From CAYTPE01 sp964439885 (GTDB lineage Bacteria; Patescibacteriota; Patescibacteriia; Magasanikbacterales; GWA2-37-8), in the NCBI GenBank assembly GCA_964439885.1, contig CAYTPE010000019.1:1-19420 (forward strand): a stretch of 19,420 bases of DNA, given 5' to 3'. The translations under genes were made by a program, and so were the position numbers. Under the pieces are notes generated by a model. That model was not told where the DNA came from and did not search any database. It worked only from the letters and a program-made list of their open reading frames with translations. This document shows positions 13,181 to 19,420 of this stretch, piece after piece (positions within the stretch are counted from its first letter, which is position 1; each line of letters begins with the position of its first letter).

Positions 13181-14932
13181 ATGGAACAAAACAATCTCGA
13201 CGCTATTCGCCACAGCGCTGCTCACATGCTCGCGGCAGCCGTACTGGAGCTCTACCCGGGCACCAAGCTCGCCATTGGCCCTACTATCGAAAACGGTTTT
13301 TATTATGATTTCAAATTTCCCGAAGGCGTGAGTATTAGCGACGCCGATCTTCCGGCTATCGAAAAGAAGATGAAACATATTATCAAAGGAAATCATAAGT
13401 TCATCGGTAAAGAAGTAACTGTCGGCGAGGCGAAAGAATTTGAAAAAGATCAGCCGTTCAAACTTGAGCTCATTGAAGAATTTTCGGGTGAAGGAAAAAA
13501 CCTCACGCTCTACGAATCCGGGCCATTTACCGATTTGTGCCGTGGCGGCCATGCTGAGAATACCAATCAAATTCCCTCTGACGCGCTGAAGCTCCACAAA
13601 GTGGCTGGTGCCTACTGGCGAGGTGATGAAACCAAACCGATGCTCACTCGTATTTACGGTTTGCTGTTTGCAACCAGAGAAGAGCTCGAGGCGTACACGA
13701 AGCAGCAAGAAGAAGCGAAAAAGCGTGATCATCGCAAACTCGGTAAAGAGCTCGACTTGTTTACTTTCTCGGATTTGGTTGGCCCTGGTTTGCCGCTGTG
13801 GTCGCCAAAGGGCACACTGCTGCGCAACACGCTCGATAATTTTGTATGGGAGCTGCGTAAGGCGCGTGGGTATGAGCGCGTGACGATTCCACACATCACC
13901 AAAAAGGATTTGTACGAAACAAGCGGACATTGGCAAAAGTTTCAGAACGATTTGTTCCATGTAAATACCCGCGAAGGTCACGAGTTCGCCATGAAGCCCA
14001 TGAACTGTCCGCACCACACTCAAATTTATAACCGTAAATCCTGGAGCTACAAAGAGTTGCCACAGCGCTACGCCGAAACTACCATGTGCTACCGTGATGA
14101 ACAGTCAGGCGAGCTCTATGGCTTATCGCGTCTGCGCTCCTTTACGCAGGACGACGCGCATGTGTTTTGTCGTTCGTCCCAGATTAAAGAAGAATTCTTG
14201 AAAGTGTGGGACATTATTGATACGTTTTATGCAGCTGTTGGCTTTGGCGCGCTCAAAGTGCGATTGTCGCTCCACGATCCTAAGCACTTTGAAAATTATT
14301 TGGGCACGCCGGAGATGTGGCAAGCGGCCGAGCAACAGATACGTGACCTCGCCACCGCGCGCGGCGTTTCGTTCTTTGAGGCACCCGGAGAAGCGGCGTT
14401 CTATGGTCCCAAAGTCGACTTTATCGCCAAAGATTCCATTGGTCGTGAATGGCAGGTGGCAACCATACAGCTCGATATTAACCAGCCCGAACGATTCGAC
14501 CTCGTCTGCACCAACGAAGCAGGCGAACGCGAACGAATCGTGATGATCCACGCCGCCATCATGGGATCTATCGAACGTTTCCTCTCCATTCTCATCGAAC
14601 ACCATGCCGGTAATTTCCCACTGTGGGTTGCCCCGGTACAAGTGCTACTCGCTCCGGTGAGCGACAGACATAACGAAGGCGCCTTCCAGCTTGCCAAAGA
14701 AATGGAAGAAAAAGGTATCCGTGTGTCAGTGGACGATAGCAGCGAGACGATGGGTAAGAAAGTGCGCAATGGCGCGGGGCAGAAAATCCCGTACATTGTC
14801 GTAGTAGGGGATAGAGAGTTGGCTGGCGAAGAATGGACGGTGCGGGTGCGCGGGCAGGAAGAGCAGGTGAAGATGAAAAAAGATGAATTTATCGAGAAAA
14901 TAGTGAATGAAATTAGAGAGCGTTCGGTTTAG
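13181..14932 (+). CDS. thrS: Threonyl-tRNA synthetase lacking the TGS domain
   Basis: This class II synthetase charges tRNA-Thr. It has 583 residues against about 640 in E. coli; the difference is the missing N-terminal TGS (N1) domain. The protein opens directly in the N2 editing domain with HSAAH (H11, H15) and DLCRGGH (C120, H124), so mischarged Ser-tRNA clearance should be kept. The catalytic domain has the zinc ligands C276 (MNCPHH), H327 (DDAHVF) and H457 (IHAAIMGSIERF, which is also motif 3), and motif 2 around CYRDEQSGELYGLSRLRSFT. The C-terminal anticodon-binding domain begins near LWVAPVQVLLAPVSD. ATG 13181 is the first start codon of the frame; no Shine-Dalgarno is visible. It lies downstream of a T-box leader and GNAT gene, a fitting context because synthetase genes are classic T-box targets. 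Confidence 0.97.
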   Translation: MEQNNLDAIRHSAAHMLAAAVLELYPGTKLAIGPTIENGFYYDFKFPEGVSISDADLPAIEKKMKHIIKGNHKFIGKEVTVGEAKEFEKDQPFKLELIEEFSGEGKNLTLYESGPFTDLCRGGHAENTNQIPSDALKLHKVAGAYWRGDETKPMLTRIYGLLFATREELEAYTKQQEEAKKRDHRKLGKELDLFTFSDLVGPGLPLWSPKGTLLRNTLDNFVWELRKARGYERVTIPHITKKDLYETSGHWQKFQNDLFHVNTREGHEFAMKPMNCPHHTQIYNRKSWSYKELPQRYAETTMCYRDEQSGELYGLSRLRSFTQDDAHVFCRSSQIKEEFLKVWDIIDTFYAAVGFGALKVRLSLHDPKHFENYLGTPEMWQAAEQQIRDLATARGVSFFEAPGEAAFYGPKVDFIAKDSIGREWQVATIQLDINQPERFDLVCTNEAGERERIVMIHAAIMGSIERFLSILIEHHAGNFPLWVAPVQVLLAPVSDRHNEGAFQLAKEMEEKGIRVSVDDSSETMGKKVRNGAGQKIPYIVVVGDRELAGEEWTVRVRGQEEQVKMKKDEFIEKIVNEIRERSV

Positions 14933-14948
14933 GAGTATAGGGCAATTA

Positions 14949-14978
14949 AAAAATGCAGTCACTTTAGACTGCATTTTT
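14949..14978. terminator. Bidirectional terminator between thrS and the small acidic genes
   Basis: AAAAATGCAGTC (14949-14960) pairs with GACTGCATTTTT (14967-14978), loop ACTTTA. A and T tracts on the two sides let it end both the plus-strand thrS transcript and the minus-strand cluster whose last stop is at 14987. Confidence 0.9.
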
Positions 14979-14986
14979 GTTTTTGA

Positions 14987-15274
14987 TTAGTTTTGCATGC
15001 TGTCAAATATCTCGGCTGCTTCCAGTGGGCTTTCAATTAAAAATCGTGCTTTAAGATCTGCCATGATACGTGCTTTCTCAGATTCGTCAGTAGATTGACG
15101 GTATTTTCCGTACAATTCCGCGATCGACGCCTTATCTGCATCATTGAGCAATGATATTGTGTCCGCCCCTGCGTCATTAAGACTTACCTCGTCTTTGTCT
15201 GTGAGGCCTTCCAGAACTACTGCGTGTAAGGCGTCTTCGTTGTGTGAGCGTGGAGAATGTTGTTCGGCGATCAT
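14987..15274 (-). CDS. Small acidic protein, unknown family (third of cluster)
   Basis: The 95 residues are rich in Asp, Glu, Ala and Leu and predicted helical: HNEDALHAVVLEGLTDKDEV, NDADKASIAELYGKYR, DESEKARIMADLKARFL, ending AAEIFDSMQN. No signal peptide, membrane segment or cysteine is present. It ends a tight run of three minus-strand genes, 25 bases after the previous stop, and is followed by the bidirectional terminator. No family recognised. Confidence 0.7.
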   Translation of the reverse strand: MIAEQHSPRSHNEDALHAVVLEGLTDKDEVSLNDAGADTISLLNDADKASIAELYGKYRQSTDESEKARIMADLKARFLIESPLEAAEIFDSMQN

Positions 15275-15299
15275 ATCGCATTTATGTTGATTTAATAAG

Positions 15300-15671
15300 T
15301 TAAGCCGCTAGCAACTCATCAGGCTGTTCCTCGCCGATGGGTTCCATACCCTTGCGCAACTCATCGCGTTGCTGAGCAAGACTAAGGCGTTCGGCTTCAA
15401 GCTGTTCTGCTCTTTCTTTAGAAGGCATTTCCGATAACTCTTGATCAATATCGTCCATTTTATCTTCAATTCTTTTAATTTCCACTAAGTTTTCTCGTTC
15501 AGCCAACACATCTTCCCGGTCTATGCGTAAATTACGCAAAACTGTAGCATTTCCCTCGTTCGCTTCGGTTTGGCTGTCGATTTCTACTATTTTTTTATCG
15601 GCGTCGTTAATTTCATCAGCAGTAGATTTCGGTACGAATTTTATTTCTGGGCTCGGTTGTCCTTCTCTCAT
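15300..15671 (-). CDS. Small coiled-coil acidic protein, unknown family (second of cluster)
   Basis: The 123 residues contain a long heptad-like helical region from about 25 to 105 (DADKKIVEIDSQTEANEG; ENLVEIKRIEDKMDDIDQEL; SKERAEQLEAERLSLAQQRD) with high Glu/Lys/Arg content, typical of a coiled coil. The C-terminus is PDELLAA; the final LAA resembles the ssrA degron end recognised by ClpX (inference). No membrane segment. Family not recognised. Confidence 0.72.
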   Translation of the reverse strand: MREGQPSPEIKFVPKSTADEINDADKKIVEIDSQTEANEGNATVLRNLRIDREDVLAERENLVEIKRIEDKMDDIDQELSEMPSKERAEQLEAERLSLAQQRDELRKGMEPIGEEQPDELLAA

Positions 15672-15710
15672 ATATTTTTATTTAAGATTAATTTAATAAT
15701 TGTATTAATA

Positions 15711-15956
15711 CTAAGCCGCTTGGTCTACACGAATTATTTCTTTCGGTTCGGCAGTAGAGCCAGCATTGTCGTGCGGCAGATCCGGATGTCTTACAATACC
15801 TGTTCGGCGAATGCGAGCAGTGTGCTCATCCACAGCAGCTATTTTTCTTTTAATTCTAGCATGCAATTCATTATTTTGGGCAAGCAGCTTGTCAGCTTCA
15901 GAGATGCCTTCTTCTCCAAGAAGAAATGGTCTATGTTCGTTGTCTTCATTGCCCAT
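15711..15956 (-). CDS. Small charged protein, unknown family (first of cluster)
   Basis: From ATG 15956 the product is 81 residues, MGNEDNEHRPFLLGEEGISE, then a helix SEADKLLAQNNELHARIKRK and a histidine-containing basic/acidic tail ending IIRVDQAA. The in-frame ATG at 15977 would add MANFSKN but lies only about five bases from the predicted transcription start, so 15956 is preferred; the choice is not certain. The last bases match those ending the next gene (plus strand TAAGCCGCT at 15712-15720 and 15301-15309). Confidence 0.68.
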   Translation of the reverse strand: MGNEDNEHRPFLLGEEGISEADKLLAQNNELHARIKRKIAAVDEHTARIRRTGIVRHPDLPHDNAGSTAEPKEIIRVDQAA

Positions 15957-15988
15957 ATTTTTGCTAAAATTAGCCAAATTACATACTA

Positions 15989-16017
15989 ATTATACCACAA
16001 AATAGCACTTTTGTCAA
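15989..16017 (-). promoter_or_regulatory. Consensus sigma-70 promoter of the small acidic cluster
   Basis: On the minus strand TTGACA (16012-16017), a 17-base spacer and TATAAT (15989-15994) match the consensus at all twelve positions, with TGG before the -10 adding an extended element. Start is expected near 15982. It is divergent from the miaA promoter. Confidence 0.88.
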
Positions 16018-16035
16018 TGGTGGCAAAACGGCTGT

Positions 16036-16064
16036 TTGGTAGCGGTAGTAAAGAATGGTACAAT
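16036..16064 (+). promoter_or_regulatory. miaA promoter giving a leaderless or near-leaderless message
   Basis: TTGGTA (16036-16041), 17 bases, TACAAT (16059-16064), with TGG directly before the -10 as an extended element. Start is expected near 16071, two bases before ATG 16073. Confidence 0.65.
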
Positions 16065-16072
16065 GCCAGGGT

Positions 16073-17029
16073 ATGGATCAACTGCCAAAAATTATTGTCA
16101 TAGTAGGGCCTACTGCTTCTGGTAAGACAGGGCTTGGTATTGCGCTCGCCAAAAAGTTCAATGGTGAGGTGGTTTCGGCTGATTCACGTCAAATCTACAA
16201 GAAAATGGATATTGGCACAGCACTGCCCAAAGGGGAGTGGAAGTGGCGCGGGCTCAGTCGCGTCTATATGGTAGAAGGCATACCACACTTCATGATGGCC
16301 GTGACTGACCCCGGCAAAGAACTAACCCTTGCAGACTACAAAGAGCGGGCTACCGGGTATATCAACGATATGCTCAAACGTGGGAAATTGCCCATTGTGG
16401 TGGGTGGCACGGGGCTATATGTGTGGGCGATTGTTGATAATTTATCGATCCCGAAAATCGCACCCAACAAAAAGCTACGCAAAAGCTTGGAGGCTAAACC
16501 TCTTTCTGAACTGCGTACACTGCTTGAGAAGCTCGACCCGGCAACCTTCGCACACATCGATATCAAAAATCCACGTCGCGTGCTACGCGCTCTCGAAGTG
16601 GTAATTCTTACGGGCGAATCGTTTGTGGCGCAGCAGCGGAAAATGCCGCCGCTGTACCAGGCGCTGCAAATAGGTATTCGCTGGGAGCCGGATGTGCTCG
16701 CTCAGCGCATTGCTGAGCGTGTTACCAACCAGTTTGCCGAAGGGTTTGTGGACGAAACCAAAGCGTTGGTAAAACAAAAGTACGGATGGCATTTGCCAAG
16801 TATGACGAGCATTGGGTACCGACATTTGCACGCTTATTTGGACGGTACCTGTACGATACAAGAAGCGGAAGCAGCAATCGAAGCCGAGACAAGGCAGTAT
16901 GCGAAACGGCAAATGACCTGGTTTAAACGTGATGAACGAATACATTGGATACACGGAGACGATGTGGAGGCTGCCCAAAAAATAATTGCGCAGTTCATGG
17001 ACGCACCAACCTTAGAGACAAAAAAATAG
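16073..17029 (+). CDS. miaA: tRNA dimethylallyltransferase
   Basis: MiaA adds a dimethylallyl group to N6 of A37 in tRNAs reading codons that start with U. The 318 residues hold the P-loop GPTASGKT (12-19), DSRQIYKKMDIGTA (37-50) with the catalytic Asp and substrate-contacting residues, GGTGLY (111-116), the KNPRRVLRALEV helix, SIGYRHLHAYLDG and the C-terminal TRQYAKRQMTWFKRD signature. ATG 16073 is preferred over the in-frame ATG 16055, which would lie inside the promoter -10 region. AGGG precedes it by two bases but may lie outside the transcript. MiaB or other modification genes are not adjacent. Confidence 0.96.
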   Translation: MDQLPKIIVIVGPTASGKTGLGIALAKKFNGEVVSADSRQIYKKMDIGTALPKGEWKWRGLSRVYMVEGIPHFMMAVTDPGKELTLADYKERATGYINDMLKRGKLPIVVGGTGLYVWAIVDNLSIPKIAPNKKLRKSLEAKPLSELRTLLEKLDPATFAHIDIKNPRRVLRALEVVILTGESFVAQQRKMPPLYQALQIGIRWEPDVLAQRIAERVTNQFAEGFVDETKALVKQKYGWHLPSMTSIGYRHLHAYLDGTCTIQEAEAAIEAETRQYAKRQMTWFKRDERIHWIHGDDVEAAQKIIAQFMDAPTLETKK

Positions 17030-17050
17030 ACCTGTCCGGTCTATTTTTTT
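17020..17050. terminator. Bidirectional terminator overlapping the miaA stop
   Basis: AAAAAAATAGACC (17020-17032) pairs with GGTCTATTTTTTT (17038-17050), loop TGTCC. The miaA stop codon TAG (17027-17029) and its last lysine codons lie in the 5' strand. The A and T tracts also serve the converging minus-strand gene that ends at 17060. Confidence 0.9.
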
Positions 17051-17059
17051 GTAGAGTGT

Positions 17060-18928
17060 TTATTTAAGAGAAATGTCATCCGCGGTCAGGTCTATTGGTT
17101 GGTTGGTAACGCTATCGGTAGCCGTGAGGTGTATTTTACCCACCAGTATATTTTGGCTTGGATCCACCTTATTCAGGGTCAGGGTAAACGGCGCGGTGAG
17201 CACGTCCACGCTGTCGGGCAACGCGTCGATTTTCCACGTAATCGTTTTGCCAGAAGCATCGTACACGAGCGTGCCGCCATCTGGTTTGTCGGCGGCAAAG
17301 GCGATGTCGCCATACGCCGTGGCGGAGACCTGAATATTTTTGAGAGTGTGGAGTGTATTGTTCAGTACCCAGGTGATCGTGTGAGCGTTGCCACTCACGG
17401 CATCGTGCGCTTCGATTGCTGTGTCAGAGTTAAAGATAAGGGTGAGTGGCGCGGCGGCAATGGTTCGGGCGGTCGAGCTTGCGTCGGTATAGCTGACGCT
17501 GGCCGCAAGCACCACCGAAGAGCTCGCGGTCAGATTGGAAATGTCAAAATCTTTCACGGTTTTAATTGGCAGTTGCATATCAATTTGTACCTCATCGTTT
17601 GGCTTTAGTTTCGCCAAACTAGCCACTTGTTTAGCAGTCCAGGTAATAGTACCGCGTCGCAGTGTTGGTGAAATCTGTTGGCCTTTCACGTCGCCATCAT
17701 TTTTGTCTACTAGATTATTCCAGGCAAGCATACTTTGATTTTTGACTGACGGAGCGTCAAAATTTATTTTGACAGTCGCGTTTTTTATGTCTGATGAACC
17801 GGTATTTTTGGCGAGTATCGTTACATTCAGCGTGTCACCCGGGTGCGTATAGCCGTCGCTCATGTTCCCGTTCACTGCCACGTTGAGGGCAAGACCATTT
17901 TTAATTACCGTTGGGCTAATAGAGGCATGAGCGAGTTCGTACAATTGATTGTTCGCGCCAAGCGGGATGGTGAGTGCGGCGCCAAATGGCATGGTGTCGT
18001 CAACCGATTTGGTGAGTGAGCCGCGCACGGTGTAGGTGGAAATAAGTACGGTACTCGAAGAAGTGGATGGAGTTACCACCCAACGGGTATGGGAATCGAG
18101 CGCGGGAGACGATGTAGTGACTACAAAATTAGCCGGAAGCGCAGGAGTGAGGTAGAGCGAAGCTGGTTGCCACTGTCCGGTATTTTTGAGAGTAAAAGTA
18201 AACACAGCATCGGCGCCGGGTGTGACTTGCCCAGGGCCCGATACGCTCAGCTCAAACGGTGACGTATCAATGGTGGTAGAGAGCGAAGCGGATTGTTGTA
18301 GCGTGGAGTTAAAGTTAACAGGCTGATACGTCAAAAATGCGCGCCACGAACCATCGGAATCTACGGTGCCGTAATTTTGCCCGGAAACAGTAATGCTTTT
18401 TTTGGTGTGAGCGGCAAGAGCGCCGATGTCCCATTCGTTATGACCGACGTTGGTAGCCGCCGGATCGCTCGTTTGGTATACGAAACCGGCTGGATAAAAG
18501 ACCTGTAAGGTCGCTTTGGTAATAGCTGTATCGGACGTATTTTGAGCAACGATTACATATGTGCTGGTGGTGCCAAGAGTGACATGTTCGGGCCCGGTAA
18601 TGCTCACGGTAGCCACCGGGTTTGTATTTTTATTAAGGCCACTCCACCAGAAATAACCAAACCAGCCGAGACCAACGAGCACCGCCAGTGTGACAATCAA
18701 TGACGTAAGGGATCGCAAAAACGAGCCGTTTTTCTTAACCGCAATCCGCCGCATATCGGGCAGGTTACCATTAGTGTCACGATAAATATTCGTGAGGTAC
18801 TCACCAATACGTGGATCTTCGGGAGGTTCGGCAGAGGCAACTTTTTTTATCGCAGGCTTTCGTTTGCGGACAACACGTTTTTTTGGTTTGTTTTCATTCT
18901 CGAGCGGGGAAAGGATGTCGTCGGGCAT
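17060..18928 (-). CDS. Membrane-anchored surface protein with DUF11-like repeat domains
   Basis: The 622 residues start with a basic cytoplasmic segment (PKKRVVRKRKPAIKK at 15-29) and a conserved-looking patch (DPRIGEYLTNIYRD), then one transmembrane helix at about 72-95 (LTSLIVTLAVLVGLGWFGYFWW). The remainder is outside and made of beta-sandwich domains of the DUF11/CARDB kind. Repeated signatures are GxxHVTLGTTSTYVIVAQNT, GPGQVTPGADAVFTFTLKNT, THPGDTLNVTILAKNTG, and a last one near HTITWVLNNTLHTLKNIQV. Thr, Ser and Ala dominate and there are no cysteines. Its role is probably structural on the cell surface. It follows a likely DUF4012 gene by 22 bases and is presumably co-transcribed with it. 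Confidence 0.82.
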   Translation of the reverse strand: MPDDILSPLENENKPKKRVVRKRKPAIKKVASAEPPEDPRIGEYLTNIYRDTNGNLPDMRRIAVKKNGSFLRSLTSLIVTLAVLVGLGWFGYFWWSGLNKNTNPVATVSITGPEHVTLGTTSTYVIVAQNTSDTAITKATLQVFYPAGFVYQTSDPAATNVGHNEWDIGALAAHTKKSITVSGQNYGTVDSDGSWRAFLTYQPVNFNSTLQQSASLSTTIDTSPFELSVSGPGQVTPGADAVFTFTLKNTGQWQPASLYLTPALPANFVVTTSSPALDSHTRWVVTPSTSSSTVLISTYTVRGSLTKSVDDTMPFGAALTIPLGANNQLYELAHASISPTVIKNGLALNVAVNGNMSDGYTHPGDTLNVTILAKNTGSSDIKNATVKINFDAPSVKNQSMLAWNNLVDKNDGDVKGQQISPTLRRGTITWTAKQVASLAKLKPNDEVQIDMQLPIKTVKDFDISNLTASSSVVLAASVSYTDASSTARTIAAAPLTLIFNSDTAIEAHDAVSGNAHTITWVLNNTLHTLKNIQVSATAYGDIAFAADKPDGGTLVYDASGKTITWKIDALPDSVDVLTAPFTLTLNKVDPSQNILVGKIHLTATDSVTNQPIDLTADDISLK

Positions 18929-18950
18929 AGAGCTCGTTTAAAAATAAATA

Positions 18951-19420
18951 TTATGGGTTAGTATCGGGTTGCATGAGGAGGCCAAAAATGTGGTCGGTTG
19001 TAAGTAGCGTTTGAGGGGCAGTGCCACCATTTTTTTCTAAACGCAGGTCGGCGCCTTCTTTCCACATGGGGTGCCAATTATCGGGGAAAATAATTTGGCT
19101 AGCAAAATCACTCGTAATACCGGATTGTTTTTGCACCACCAATTCATACCCCGCGATCGTTCGGTGGAATGTGCTGAGCAGGCTGTTCCACAGAGGGCTA
19201 CGATTGTTGGCTTTGGAAAGACTGTCTATGGAGAAGGGGAGACGGTACGTCAACTGTACTTCGGCAGTTTTGCCGGGATCTACCATAACCCAATTGCCAA
19301 ACGCGGTTTTGCCAAACTCATTCGTAATACGCGTGCCAGACTCAGGGTCAACACCTACCTCATGTTCCGTGGCAAGGAGCAGATCGTCTTTGATATACCA
19401 TGTATCAGGGACTTTAAAAC
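18951..19420 (-). CDS. C-terminal fragment of a probable DUF4012 surface protein
   Basis: The frame is open from the right edge to TAA at 18951, giving the last 156 residues of a larger protein; an internal Met at 19286 is not the true start. The visible part begins FKVPDTWYIKDDLLL and contains ESGTRITNEFGKTAFGNWVM, DPGKTAEVQLTYRLP and a QSGITSDFASQIIFPDNW segment. The order of GKTxFGNW, PGKTAEVxLxYxLP and a QxG strand resembles the C-terminus of DUF4012 proteins of CPR bacteria, which are large membrane-anchored external proteins. The family assignment rests on memory of those motifs only. Confidence 0.65.
   Translation of the reverse strand, partial: FKVPDTWYIKDDLLLATEHEVGVDPESGTRITNEFGKTAFGNWVMVDPGKTAEVQLTYRLPFSIDSLSKANNRSPLWNSLLSTFHRTIAGYELVVQKQSGITSDFASQIIFPDNWHPMWKEGADLRLEKNGGTAPQTLLTTDHIFGLLMQPDTNP

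Noticed and set aside
13103..14023. 306-codon frame antisense to thrS
   Set aside because: Fully overlaps conserved thrS editing and catalytic domains; no independent signal.

Overview
The window reads as a chromosomal segment of a Candidate Phyla Radiation (Patescibacteria, Parcubacteria-like) bacterium. This is inferred from the gene set: a baseplate-J-like single-pass membrane protein, a lone PilB/GspE ATPase, a DUF11-type surface protein beside a likely DUF4012 C-terminus, an UlaG-like metallo-beta-lactamase-fold protein near gyrA, and a threonyl-tRNA synthetase without its TGS domain. Base composition is moderate, Shine-Dalgarno sequences are mostly absent, and palindromic repeats are frequent between genes. 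TGA and TAA both end ordinary genes here, so the UGA=Gly code of Gracilibacteria and Absconditabacteria does not apply.

Layout. Positions 1-3863 hold a minus-strand operon: degenerate metallo-hydrolase, small membrane protein, gyrA, and a partial acidic protein running off the left edge. Its promoter lies just beyond a long palindrome that becomes the mRNA leader. Positions 3967-4627 hold an isolated, GC-rich predicted lipoprotein with a perfect Shine-Dalgarno and no recognised family. Positions 4680-6040 hold rpsA (ribosomal protein S1) with a strong promoter, a structured leader and a terminator. Positions 6064-8117 hold ftsH, interrupted by an in-frame TAA 64 codons before the natural end. 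Positions 8138-10910 hold a polytopic membrane protein and pilB. Positions 11004-12213 hold the baseplate-J-like protein.

Positions 12214-12552 hold no gene but are rich in signals: twin hairpin repeats, a perfect 20-base palindrome, a near-consensus promoter, and a T-box riboswitch with antiterminator and competing terminator. The T-box precedes a GNAT acetyltransferase and then thrS. From 14987 to 15977 three small acidic minus-strand genes follow, driven by a consensus TTGACA/TATAAT promoter that is divergent from the miaA promoter. miaA ends in a bidirectional terminator shared with a minus-strand pair of surface-protein genes at the right edge.

Most genes are core information-processing functions (gyrase, S1, ThrRS, MiaA, FtsH) mixed with CPR-type envelope proteins. 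The most notable signals are the compact T-box upstream of a GNAT-thrS pair, the nonsense codon in ftsH, the metallo-hydrolase that has lost most metal ligands, and the cluster of unrecognised small acidic genes under an ideal promoter.
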